A stretch of DNA of 64,000 nt, from NCBI GenBank assembly GCA_963825635.1, contig CAWGTU010000003.1, forward strand, positions 372,001-436,000, written 5' to 3'. This document shows positions 43,714 to 51,850 of this stretch, in pieces. This DNA comes from JAOUEA01 sp963825635 (GTDB lineage Bacteria > Actinomycetota > UBA4738 > HRBIN12). Position 1 is the stretch's first letter. Each line of letters begins with the position of its first letter. The position numbers and the translations under genes are program-made. Below the pieces are notes generated by a model. That model had not been told where the DNA came from. It did not search any database and was given only the letters and a program-made list of their open reading frames with translations.

Positions 43714-44147
43714 CCCTCTCCCTCTTCCAACGTTGCTGCGTGAACCGCCCGCTCAACGAGCTCCACGAGCACGCCGCCGAACGCCGACGGATGCAGGAAC
43801 GCGATGCGCGTACCCATGCCGCCGGCACGCGCTTCGCGATCGATCAGCGGAAATCCGCGATCGAACAGGTCGACGAGCGCGGCGTCGATCGCGTCGACCT
43901 CGAGAGCCAGGTGATGCAGCCCGGTTCCCCGCTTGTCGACGAAACGCTGCACCACGCCGTCCCCCGTGCCCTCCAGCGTCTGGACGAACGACGGGCCGAC
44001 CTCGTACATGCGCTCCAGGAACCCGGGACCGTCCTCGGAGTGATCGGGCGGGCCGATCAGCGTCGCGAACGCGTCCTCGCATACGGGATCGTCGCCGTGG
44101 GCGATGGCGACGTGATGCAGCCCCGTGACACGCCACGTGGCCGTCAT
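43710..44147 (-). CDS. VOC protein, methylmalonyl-CoA epimerase-like
   Basis: 145 aa. VTGLHHVAIAH at the start, GTGLHHLALEVDAIDAALVDLFDRGFPLIDRE and IAFLHPSAFGGVLVELVE at the end. The HHVAIA, HHLALEV and VELVE motifs supply the metal ligands (His, His, Glu) of the methylmalonyl-CoA epimerase branch. With the CoA transferase and acyl-CoA mutase of the same operon it would act on an alpha-branched acyl-CoA. Overlaps both neighbours by 4 bp. Confidence 0.83.
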   Translation of the reverse strand: MTATWRVTGLHHVAIAHGDDPVCEDAFATLIGPPDHSEDGPGFLERMYEVGPSFVQTLEGTGDGVVQRFVDKRGTGLHHLALEVDAIDAALVDLFDRGFPLIDREARAGGMGTRIAFLHPSAFGGVLVELVERAVHAATLEEGEG

Positions 44148-45151
44148 GGCCTGGCTGCCCCATGCACGATCTGCCCGAAGCAGTGAGAGAACCGCTCGAT
44201 CGTCTGCATCCGCTCCTCCCCCAGGGGGAACACGTGGACCGAATCCGCTCCGGCGGTGAGGACGGCGTCGATGCGCCCGCGGGCCTGCCGCTCGTCGCCC
44301 GCGAGCGCCACCTTGCGCACGAAGTCGTCGGGGAGCAGCCGCGCCGCCCCCTCTGCCTCTTGGAACTCTCCACCCTGGTACCGCTCGCGAACCGAATCGA
44401 GGAGCGACGAGGGCAACCCGGCGAGCTCACACACCACGGGAGCTGTCTGAGGGAACCACGCCGCGATCGGCCGCGCAGCTTCGAGCGCCCGGTCCTCGTC
44501 GTCGTCGATCGCCCCGTACGCGAAGACGGCAACGTGTGGCCGCGACCGGGACGCGGTCGCGGCGCCGCGATCGATGTGCTCGAGCGCCCACTGCAGGGCC
44601 TCGGGGAACAGGCCGATGAGCAGGATCACGCCGTCGGCGATCTCGCCCGCGAGCTCCAGCGTCTTCGGACCGCTGGCGGAGATGTAGATGGGGATGTCAG
44701 ACCTCGCGCCGAAACGAAGATGGGCGTCGTGTAACTCGAAGGCCGCATCCTCCACGGTGACCTCGTCGCCCGACCACAACGACCGGATCGCGTCGATCGC
44801 AGCACGCATCGATGCCAACCGTGCCGGGCGCATCCCCAGGGCGAGCAGGGGACGGTCTCCGGCCCCGATCCCGAGGATCATCCGCCCATCGGAGATATCG
44901 TCCACGGTTGCCGCCGCGACCGCCGTGATCGCCGGGTGACGTGTGAGCGGGTTCGTAACGGCCGTTCCGAGCAACAACCGCCGGGACGCAGTGGCAGCTA
45001 GCGTGAGGTAGGCGTAGGAGTTGCGGGCGTGCAGGGACGAGTCAGTGAGCCACAGGTTGGAGTATCCGAGCGAGTCGATGCGTTCCACCATCTCGCGGAA
45101 CTCGGCGGGCGGGTACACCCCCTGGAGCACGACGCCCGAACTCATGCTCAT
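44144..45151 (-). CDS. LLM-class (luciferase-like, F420- or FMN-linked) oxidoreductase
   Basis: 335 aa. VERIDSLGYSNLWLTDSSLHARNSYAYLTLAATASRRLLLGTAVTNPLTRHPAITAVAAATVDDISDGRMILGIGAGD is the standard TIM-barrel start of the F420-dependent LLM group. The pyrimidine-ring-opening enzyme RutA belongs to the same superfamily (FMN form), so a ring oxidation role is conceivable. The nucleotide cofactor cannot be told with certainty; the length and the LGIGAGD turn favour F420. Overlaps its neighbours by 4 bp. Confidence 0.85.
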   Translation of the reverse strand: MSMSSGVVLQGVYPPAEFREMVERIDSLGYSNLWLTDSSLHARNSYAYLTLAATASRRLLLGTAVTNPLTRHPAITAVAAATVDDISDGRMILGIGAGDRPLLALGMRPARLASMRAAIDAIRSLWSGDEVTVEDAAFELHDAHLRFGARSDIPIYISASGPKTLELAGEIADGVILLIGLFPEALQWALEHIDRGAATASRSRPHVAVFAYGAIDDDEDRALEAARPIAAWFPQTAPVVCELAGLPSSLLDSVRERYQGGEFQEAEGAARLLPDDFVRKVALAGDERQARGRIDAVLTAGADSVHVFPLGEERMQTIERFSHCFGQIVHGAARP

Positions 45152-46227
45152 GACGACAACTCCTCAAACCGCTCGATCGTGCGTGTCAACGCCCGCACGC
45201 CGTCCTCGATCGGCGCCGTCTCGATCCACTCGTGAGGGGTGTGCTCGCCGGAACCTCTCGTCACACCGACCGCGATCGACGGGATGCCGAGCGCGTGCGC
45301 CGCGTTCGCATCGGTGCTGCTCGCGGGCGAGGTTACGGACGATCCGATCTCGCCGAGCGTCTGGACCGCGGCGCGAACTAGAGGATGCTCGGGATCGACG
45401 CTGCCCGACGGACGATCGCCGAGCCTCTCCTGCTCCACGGAGAGGGGCGCCTCAACGCGGGCGATGAGCTCGTCCACGGCGCGAGCAACCTCCTCGAGCG
45501 CCTCAGGGGCGTCGGCTCGCAGGTCGAGCTCGCACCAGGCGTCTCGAGCGCGCATGTTGATCCCCTCACCCCCACCGACGCGACCCACGTTCACCGACGT
45601 TCCCTGCCGCGGGGGGATCGCTGAGATCGCAGCCACGAGTTGTCCGACGGCGTGGACCGCGCTCGGGGTCTGCCTGGCCTCCCACGCGTGGCCGCCGGTG
45701 CCGTGCACACGGACGAGGCGCCGGACCGAGCCGACCCCGACCGTCGAGACCCGACCGAGGTAGTTGCCCTCGACCGCGATGAACGCGGAGACCGGTGCCG
45801 GAGGAGCGTCGAGGGCCGCCCGCACGCCGCAGAGGTTGCCGAGTCCCTCCTCCCCGACCGTCGCGAGCACCCAGACGGGCATGCCGTCGACCGGCAGTGA
45901 CGAACCTGCGGCCGAGAGCGCCGCGAGCCCGACGGAGTCGTCGCCGACGCTCGGCCCGATCAGGCGTTCGCCGTCGACCTCGACCCGATGCACCACATCG
46001 GGGCCGAAGACCGTATCCAGGTGCGCACAGACGATCACGATCGGTCCGTCGCCACCTCTGAGACGCCCCCACACGTTGCCCGTCGGGTCGGCGTGCACCT
46101 CGCCGAGCCCGTCGCGCTCCCACCACGAGCGCACGAGTGAGGCGCGCGCGTCCTCGTGCCCGGTCGGCGCTGGCACCTGGGCGATCTCGATCGTGCGCTG
46201 CACGACGGTCTGCGTGAGATCGCTCAC
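45148..46227 (-). CDS. M20-family metallohydrolase (amidohydrolase/deacylase) 1
   Basis: 359 aa. Zinc site CAHLDTVFG and GDDSVGLAAL, catalytic pair EEG in ATVGEEGLGNL, then the lid domain (VHGTGGHAWEARQTPSAVHAVGQLV) and C-terminal His (GVTRGSGEHTPHEW). All expected residues are present. Cleaves an N-acyl or peptide-like amide. In this operon it may hydrolyse an open-ring amide. Overlaps both neighbours by 4 bp. Confidence 0.85.
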   Translation of the reverse strand: MSDLTQTVVQRTIEIAQVPAPTGHEDARASLVRSWWERDGLGEVHADPTGNVWGRLRGGDGPIVIVCAHLDTVFGPDVVHRVEVDGERLIGPSVGDDSVGLAALSAAGSSLPVDGMPVWVLATVGEEGLGNLCGVRAALDAPPAPVSAFIAVEGNYLGRVSTVGVGSVRRLVRVHGTGGHAWEARQTPSAVHAVGQLVAAISAIPPRQGTSVNVGRVGGGEGINMRARDAWCELDLRADAPEALEEVARAVDELIARVEAPLSVEQERLGDRPSGSVDPEHPLVRAAVQTLGEIGSSVTSPASSTDANAAHALGIPSIAVGVTRGSGEHTPHEWIETAPIEDGVRALTRTIERFEELSS

Positions 46228-47423
46228 GACGCCATCGCCACCCCGTCCGAAAGCAGCTGCTCCACATCGTCAGGCCCGAGGCCGAGCTCGGTGAGGACGG
46301 CGACGGTGTGCTCCCCGAGCGTCGGCGCGGCCGACGGGTACGGGAGGGGCTCACGGTCCAACCGTACAGGTGGCCCTACGGTGCGATAGGCACCCGCGCT
46401 CGCGTGCCGCAGTTCCTGCACGGCACCGAGCGCCTGCGTCTGTTCGCTCGCGAAGACCTGCGCCACATCGTGAACCTCGGCTGCCGGCACCCCTTCGGCA
46501 TCGAGGAGCGCGAGCCAGTGCGTCGTTGGTTCGGTTCCGAGGATCGCTTCGAACGCCGCCGTCAACTCGTCGCGGTGCTCGACGCGGGAAGCGTTGTCGA
46601 CGAAGCGAGGATCCTCGGGCAGATGCGGCACCCCGAGCACCTCGCAGCAGCGCACCCACAGGTCCTCCGATCCAGCCCCCGCGAGCACGATCCATCCGTC
46701 CGCGGTGCGGAACCCGCCGTAAGGAGCGAACGTGGGCGAGTGCGTCCCGAGCAGCCCCGGGACCTCTCCCGAGACGAACACGGTCGCGGCAAGCGTGCCG
46801 AGCGTCGCCAGGGCGAACTCGAGCAGCGAGGACGACACGTGCGTGCCCTCGCCGGTGCGCTCGCGTTCGATGTGGGCCGCGAGCAGTCCGAAAGCACAAG
46901 ACACGCCTGCGCCGACGTCCAAGACAGGCGCACCCACCTTCACCGGGCCCGAGTCTTCGTTCCCGGTCACGCTCATCACCCCGCTCTCGGCCTGCAGGAT
47001 CAGGTCGAACCCCCCGCGGGACGCGTCGGGCCCGACGTCGCCGTAGCCCGAGATCGAGCCGTACACGATCGAGGGGTAGCGCCCGTGCACGCTCTCCCAA
47101 TCAAGGCCGTAGCGCGCGAGGCTCCCGGGCCGCGAGTTCTCCACGACGAAGTGAGACGAGGCGAGCAACCGGTCGATCGCGTCGGCGGCCTGCGGGGAAC
47201 GGAAGTCCAGCGCGAGACTGCGCTTGCCCGAATTCAGCGACAGGAACAGCACCGACTGATCGCCGAGGCGCTCGGTCCCCTGCACCCGATACGGATCGCC
47301 TCCAGGTGGCACCTCGACTTTCACCACGTCGGCGCCGAACGCGGCGAGCAAGGCCGTCGTCTGCGATCCCGCGACGAAGCGGGTCATGTCGAGCACGCGG
47401 AGACCATCGAGCGGCCGCCTCAC
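46224..47423 (-). CDS. Class III CoA transferase (CaiB/BaiF family)
   Basis: 399 aa. DGLRVLDMTRFVAGSQTTALLAAFGADVVKVEVPPGGDPYR is the N-terminal signature; the catalytic Asp lies in QAADAIDRLLASSHFVVENSRPGSLARYGLDWE and SISGYGDVGP follows. It moves CoA between carboxylic acids, so it would activate a pathway acid. GTG start at 47423 overlaps the mutase stop (GTGA, 47420-47423). The upstream open frame has no family similarity, supporting this start. Confidence 0.88.
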   Translation of the reverse strand: MRRPLDGLRVLDMTRFVAGSQTTALLAAFGADVVKVEVPPGGDPYRVQGTERLGDQSVLFLSLNSGKRSLALDFRSPQAADAIDRLLASSHFVVENSRPGSLARYGLDWESVHGRYPSIVYGSISGYGDVGPDASRGGFDLILQAESGVMSVTGNEDSGPVKVGAPVLDVGAGVSCAFGLLAAHIERERTGEGTHVSSSLLEFALATLGTLAATVFVSGEVPGLLGTHSPTFAPYGGFRTADGWIVLAGAGSEDLWVRCCEVLGVPHLPEDPRFVDNASRVEHRDELTAAFEAILGTEPTTHWLALLDAEGVPAAEVHDVAQVFASEQTQALGAVQELRHASAGAYRTVGPPVRLDREPLPYPSAAPTLGEHTVAVLTELGLGPDDVEQLLSDGVAMAS

Positions 47424-49018
47424 CACGGGTGGGGCTCCCGGAACTCGCCGAACACCGATCGGAAGACGTCGGAGAGCTCCCCGAGCGTCGCGCCGGCCCG
47501 CACGGCATCGATCAGCGACGGCATCACGTTCGTGCCCTCGTGGGCGGCGGCCTCGACGGCCGCCGTCATCTCGGCGCACGCGACGTCGTCCCTGGCGGCG
47601 ACACGCTCCGCCGTCCGGGCGATCTGGCGCTCGGCGATAGATGGATCGAGTGCGAAGAGGGCCGGCACCTCGACGGTCGCGTCATCGGGATCGGTGTGCA
47701 CGTTGACGCCCACCCGGGGGCGGGTCCCCTCGGCGATCTCTCGCTCGATCCGGTAGGCCGATGCGGCGATCCATCGCTGCGAGACGCCCTGCTCGAGCGC
47801 CGCCACCGCCCCACCGAGCGCGTCGATCTCCGACAGCACGTCGTTGGCCCGAGCCTCCATCTCATCGGTGAGGGACTCCACGTAGAAAGAGCCGCCCAAG
47901 GGATCGACCGTGCGGGGCACGCCCGACTCGAGCGCGACGATCTGCTGGGTGCGCAGCGACAGCGTCACGGCTTCTTCCGACGGGATCTCGAACGCCTCGT
48001 CGTAGCCCATCACGTGGATCGACTGCGCCCCGCCGAGCACCGCTCCGAGGCATTGCAGGGTCGAGCGGATGACGTTGTTGAGCGGCTGCTGCGCGGTGAG
48101 CGTCGTCCCGGAGTTGCCAGAGAAGAACCGCAGTCGGCCCGAGTTCGGGTCCCGGGCGCCGAAGCGCTCGGAGGCGATGCGCGACCACATGCGCCGCGCG
48201 GCACGCAGCTTCGCCACCTCCTCGAACAGGTCCATCGTCGTCGCGAAGTGGAACGAGAGCCTCGGCGCGAACGAATCGAACGCCAGGCCTCGGGTGACGA
48301 GCGCCTCCGAATAGGCGATCGCTGAAGCGAGCGTGAGGGCCAGCTCCTGCACGGCGTCACAGCCCGCCTCGCGCGCGTGGTAGCCCGTGATCGAGATCGG
48401 GTTGAACCTGGGCAGGCGTCCCGACGCGAACTCCACCACGTCGCACGAGAGGCGCATCGACGGCTCGGGCGGGAACACGAACGTCTTCCGTGCGAGGAAC
48501 TCCTTCAGGATGTCGTTCTGCAGCGTGCCCGCGAGCGCATCATCCGCCACGCCCTGTCGCTCGGCCGCGACGAGGTACATCGCGAGGATGATCGGGGCGG
48601 TGGCGTTGATCGTGAAGTTCACCGAGACGTGATCCAGCGGCAAACCGGCGAACAGGTCGGCCATGTCCTCGGCCGTGTCGATCGCAACCCCCACGCGGCC
48701 GACTTCCGGACGCGCGACGGGATGACCGGAGTCATAGCCGAGCTGGGTCGGCAGGTCGAAGGCGACCGACAGCGCGGTCTGCCCGCGATCCAGCAGGAAA
48801 TGGAAGCGCTCGTTCGCTTCCTCGGGCGAGCCGAACCCCGCGAACTGTCGCATCGTCCAGAACTGCCCGCGATACATCGTCGGGTACGGCCCGCGGGTGA
48901 ACGGCGGGCGCCCGGGCATCCCCAGCCGTTCGTCGAGGCCCGGCGCGACGTCGTGCTCGGTGTAGACCTCGTGCACCGGGATGCCGGCCTCGGTCGCGAT
49001 CTCGCCCGCCGCGCTCAT
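47420..49018 (-). CDS. B12-dependent acyl-CoA mutase, large (catalytic) subunit
   Basis: 532 aa. Conserved blocks: YPTMYRGQFWTMRQFAGFGSPEEANERFHFLL, QTALSVAFDLPTQLGYDSGHP, NFTINATAPIILAMYLVAAE, GTLQNDILKEF and RTVDPLGGSFYVE. This is the substrate half of methylmalonyl-CoA mutase-like enzymes, without the cobalamin domain, which is coded separately next to it. The split form is found in isobutyryl-CoA, 2-hydroxyisobutyryl-CoA and some methylmalonyl-CoA mutases; I cannot assign the substrate without a structural alignment. Overlaps the small-subunit stop by 4 bp. Confidence 0.88.
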   Translation of the reverse strand: MSAAGEIATEAGIPVHEVYTEHDVAPGLDERLGMPGRPPFTRGPYPTMYRGQFWTMRQFAGFGSPEEANERFHFLLDRGQTALSVAFDLPTQLGYDSGHPVARPEVGRVGVAIDTAEDMADLFAGLPLDHVSVNFTINATAPIILAMYLVAAERQGVADDALAGTLQNDILKEFLARKTFVFPPEPSMRLSCDVVEFASGRLPRFNPISITGYHAREAGCDAVQELALTLASAIAYSEALVTRGLAFDSFAPRLSFHFATTMDLFEEVAKLRAARRMWSRIASERFGARDPNSGRLRFFSGNSGTTLTAQQPLNNVIRSTLQCLGAVLGGAQSIHVMGYDEAFEIPSEEAVTLSLRTQQIVALESGVPRTVDPLGGSFYVESLTDEMEARANDVLSEIDALGGAVAALEQGVSQRWIAASAYRIEREIAEGTRPRVGVNVHTDPDDATVEVPALFALDPSIAERQIARTAERVAARDDVACAEMTAAVEAAAHEGTNVMPSLIDAVRAGATLGELSDVFRSVFGEFREPHPW

Positions 49019-49419
49019 CGCTGTACGCGCTCCCGTGACGCGAGCTCGAGCACCCCCGCGACCACCTCGTGCAGCCCCGTCCCGACGGGATAGACGGCCG
49101 CCACGCCGAGATCAGACAGCGATACGACGTCGCCCTCGGGGATCGTGCCGCCGATGACGACGGGCACCGCGACGCCCTCGCGATCGAGTGTCCCCAACAG
49201 TTCGGTCGCAAGCGCCATGTGCGCGCCCGAGAGCACGGAGATGCCGATGACGTCCGCGTCGTCGTCGATCGCGCCTCGCACGATCTCTGGCACCGTCCGA
49301 CGCAACCCGAGATAGACGACCTCTGCGCCCGCATCCCGCAGGGCCATCGCGATCACCTTGATGCCGCGGTCGTGTCCATCGAGCCCGGGCTTGGCGAGCA
49401 GTATCCGAGGCTGCCTCAC
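49015..49419 (-). CDS. B12-dependent acyl-CoA mutase, small (cobalamin-binding) subunit
   Basis: 134 aa, one cobalamin domain. RILLAKPGLDGHDRGIKVIAMALRDAGAEVVYLGLRRTVPEIV carries the base-off ligand motif DxHxxG (DGHDRG). Then ISVLSGAHM and VVIGGTIPEGDV complete the S-x-L/GG pattern. Pairs with the 47420 product. Start GTG 49419 overlaps the stop of the M29-like gene (GTGA); upstream frame has no similarity. Confidence 0.88.
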   Translation of the reverse strand: MRQPRILLAKPGLDGHDRGIKVIAMALRDAGAEVVYLGLRRTVPEIVRGAIDDDADVIGISVLSGAHMALATELLGTLDREGVAVPVVIGGTIPEGDVVSLSDLGVAAVYPVGTGLHEVVAGVLELASRERVQR

Positions 49420-50378
49420 ATGAGCTCCCCCGCAACCATGACCGGGCGCCCGTCGAGCTCCAGTGTGGCGTCGCGCATCACGCAGTCCAGGTGCGCAACC
49501 GCGTTCACGATGCCCCCGTAGGCGATCGAGTTCCCGAGCGCGATGTGCGCGGTGCCTCGCGCCGACTCCGTCTCCATCGCCACGCCACACACCCGACCCG
49601 AGGGGTTGAACGCCATCGAGACCTCGGCGAGGTTGGTCATCCGGTCATCGGCACAGCGCGCGAGCATCTCCTTCAGGCGGATCGATTCCTCGCCCTCGGC
49701 ATCGATGAGTCCACCGTCGGCGAAACGCAGGACGACCGGTGAAGGCAAGGGACCCTGCCCCATGAACAGTAGGTCGGCGTCGACCACGACGGTGCCCTCG
49801 CTCGAGACCTCAACGGGGGCGGTCCCCGCCTCGATGTCCGGTGGCGCCATGTAGTCGCCGTCCTCTCGCGCCACACCGTGCAACACGCGACCCGGGCGGC
49901 CCTGAACCGAACCATGCAGATCGGTGCCCGCCGGGGTGGTCAGCCGGAAGTTCGACGCCTCATCCCACGCGGCGCCCACTCGCTCGGCATCGGCGCGGAT
50001 CACGTCGAAGTCCACGGTGAGCGGGCCGTCGTCGCGGAAGGTCTCGAGCCGAACACCAGGCATCGCGAGGTAGCGCACGCCGGCTTCGGTGGCCCTCTGC
50101 CGAGCCGAGCTCGAGCCGATGAACAAGCTCGTCAGCTCAATCACGGCTCCCGCCTCCCGCATCGCCGCTGCCACCGTGCTCGGGGGCTCGGATCCGGGCA
50201 ACACTGGCACGGGCATCCTCGACACCACGGCAACCGCGCTGCGGGACTCGATGCCGTCGACGAGCCCGGCGACGACCTCGGGGTCGGTGCCGTCGTCGGT
50301 GAGCAGCACGACCTGCTCGTCGGGGCGCACGGCGAGGCAACGATCGAGCACGTTGCCGAAGCCATGGGCGGTGTCCAC
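49416..50378 (-). CDS. M29/NicX-like metalloprotein (aminopeptidase or ring-cleaving dioxygenase fold)
   Basis: 320 aa. The late half reads ARGTAHIALGNSIAYGG and NAVAHLDCVMRDATLELDGRP, the metal-site motifs of the M29 aminopeptidase group (His, His-x-Asp). The same fold includes NicX, the Fe(II) dioxygenase that opens 2,5-dihydroxypyridine. The chain is short for a true M29 peptidase (about 400 residues) and close to NicX (about 350). GTG at 50378 follows GAAGGAG and lies 4 nt after the previous stop. Either role is possible; the catabolic setting favours a ring-opening or related enzyme. Confidence 0.75.
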   Translation of the reverse strand: MDTAHGFGNVLDRCLAVRPDEQVVLLTDDGTDPEVVAGLVDGIESRSAVAVVSRMPVPVLPGSEPPSTVAAAMREAGAVIELTSLFIGSSSARQRATEAGVRYLAMPGVRLETFRDDGPLTVDFDVIRADAERVGAAWDEASNFRLTTPAGTDLHGSVQGRPGRVLHGVAREDGDYMAPPDIEAGTAPVEVSSEGTVVVDADLLFMGQGPLPSPVVLRFADGGLIDAEGEESIRLKEMLARCADDRMTNLAEVSMAFNPSGRVCGVAMETESARGTAHIALGNSIAYGGIVNAVAHLDCVMRDATLELDGRPVMVAGELM

Positions 50379-50382
50379 GTCC

Positions 50383-51606
50383 TCAGGCTCCTTCGGTTGC
50401 CAGTGCGAGCGCGGCGAAGCTCGCATACACCTTCGTCGCCTCGTGGATCTCTTCCACCGACAGATGCTCGTCGGGGCAGTACACGGGAGGGCCTCCTGGG
50501 CCGAAGATCACCGTGGGCACCTTCTCCCCGAAGCTCGCCGTGTCGCCGAGCCAGTTCTCCACCACCAGCGGCGGCTCCTCGCCACGCACCGATCGAACCG
50601 CATCACGCATCACCCGAACGACCTCGTCCTCGGGTGCGGCGAGATAGCCAGGCTTCACGTCAGCGAGCACCACCTCAGCCTGGAAGCGGGGGTCGGCGTC
50701 GGCGGCCTCCTTCAGGCACCGGTCGATCTCGGCACGAGCCTGCTCGATCGTCACGCCCGGCTGGGGCCGGCAGTCGACCCGGATCACGCACTCGTCGGGG
50801 ATCATCGACGGGCCGCCGGGCGGCAGGCCTCCGTAGATGCGGCCCGGCACGATGTAGGTCTCCGCACCGAACAGATCGACGATCCAGGACTCGAGCTCAG
50901 GTTCGTAGGCGGATGCATCCAGCGCCAGCACGGCCCGTGCGGCCAACACGTTCGCGTTGATCGCCTGCGGCTTGTGGCAGGTGTGCGCTGAGCGGCCGAT
51001 CGTGGTGATGTCGAAGTAGTAGCGGCCGCGGTGCCCGAGGCAGACCTGGTTGTCGGTGAGCTCACCAAGCACACACATGTCGGCGTCGTGGGCGTCGAAG
51101 TAGGCGATCGATCCGAGCTGGTCCCCCATGTGATCGGCGACGGCGGCCATGCCCAGCGTGCCCCGCACCGGCAACCCCGACTCGCGCACTGCCTCGATCG
51201 CGACGATCTGGCAGGCGAGCGCCGCCTTCATGTCCATCACCCCGTGGCCGTACACGGCGCCGTCGATCAGCTCGCCTGAGAAGGGATCGGTCGCGCTCCA
51301 CCCGTGTGAGACCGGCTTGGTGTCCATATGGCCCGTCATCACCACTCGCGGCCCGTCGCCGAGGGTGACGTGGCCGACGGCGTTCGGCCTGTCGGGAAGC
51401 ACCGGCTGCAGCTCCACGCCTTCGAAACCCGACTCGGACATCACCGAGGCCAGGAAGGCGGCCAACGCTCCCTCTTCACCGAGGACGGAAGGGATCCGGC
51501 ACACTTCCTGTACCAGCCGCACGACGCGATCGAGATCGACGGCCTCAAGGACCGAGCTGACACGATCGGAGATCGCTTCGGCTACCGTCTCATCCACGTT
51601 CCCCAT
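50383..51606 (-). CDS. M20-family deacylase-like protein 2 (YlmB-like?), unusual active site
   Basis: 407 aa, ArgE/DapE architecture. Zinc-site block VVMTGHMDTKPVS and GHGVMDMKAALAC, lid domain with FDITTIGRSAHTCHKPQAINAN, late FGPGGPPVYCPDEHLSVEEIHEA. Where M20 enzymes have the DEE(x)G catalytic pair, this one has ADHMGDQLGS, so both Glu are replaced. It may be a special subfamily or not hydrolytic in the usual way. The deformylase YlmB of aminopyrimidine salvage is an M20 protein, which suggests a parallel role. First gene of the operon; ATG 51606. Confidence 0.8.
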   Translation of the reverse strand: MGNVDETVAEAISDRVSSVLEAVDLDRVVRLVQEVCRIPSVLGEEGALAAFLASVMSESGFEGVELQPVLPDRPNAVGHVTLGDGPRVVMTGHMDTKPVSHGWSATDPFSGELIDGAVYGHGVMDMKAALACQIVAIEAVRESGLPVRGTLGMAAVADHMGDQLGSIAYFDAHDADMCVLGELTDNQVCLGHRGRYYFDITTIGRSAHTCHKPQAINANVLAARAVLALDASAYEPELESWIVDLFGAETYIVPGRIYGGLPPGGPSMIPDECVIRVDCRPQPGVTIEQARAEIDRCLKEAADADPRFQAEVVLADVKPGYLAAPEDEVVRVMRDAVRSVRGEEPPLVVENWLGDTASFGEKVPTVIFGPGGPPVYCPDEHLSVEEIHEATKVYASFAALALATEGA

Positions 51607-51670
51607 CACACCCTTCCCGCCTTTCTGGAACCGCGTTCCACAACATGGCCGCGGCCCTCGGCGCACGTGG

Positions 51671-51680
51671 TATCTGATAT
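51671..51680. promoter_or_regulatory. Operator-like site 1 (TATCTGATAT)
   Basis: Contains the odd palindrome TATC-T-GATA. It lies just downstream of the minus-strand promoter, between its expected start site and the ATG at 51606. The same 10-mer pattern TATCT(G/C)ATAT recurs at 51765-51774. Fits a GntR-type operator. Confidence 0.5.
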
Positions 51681-51695
51681 CTCGCGCACCAGCGG

Positions 51696-51724
51696 AAGGT
51701 AGCGCGTCGGAACCGGACGGTCAA
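51696..51724 (-). promoter_or_regulatory. Promoter of the 15-gene catabolic operon
   Basis: On the minus strand TTGACC (51719-51724) and TACCTT (51696-51701) are separated by exactly 17 bp. Transcription would start near 51689, leaving a leader of about 80 nt that contains operator-like site 1. Confidence 0.6.
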
Positions 51725-51743
51725 ACCGCCCGAACCACGTGGT

Positions 51744-51774
51744 TTGACAAGCGTTCGCATCTCGTATCTCATAT
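51744..51774 (+). promoter_or_regulatory. Candidate promoter and operator-like site 2 for the ABC importer
   Basis: TTGACA at 51744-51749. The region where a -10 box is expected holds TATCTCATAT (51765-51774), so the operator-like 10-mer overlaps the -10 position. The spacing to the best -10 match (TATCTC) is 15 bp, shorter than ideal. Confidence 0.45.
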
Positions 51775-51850
51775 GCCACATGTCTTCGGTCGGAGCGTGC
51801 ACGCCGATCCTCTCGGCACCGGTTCTGGCACGAACGGGAGCGACGTTCCC

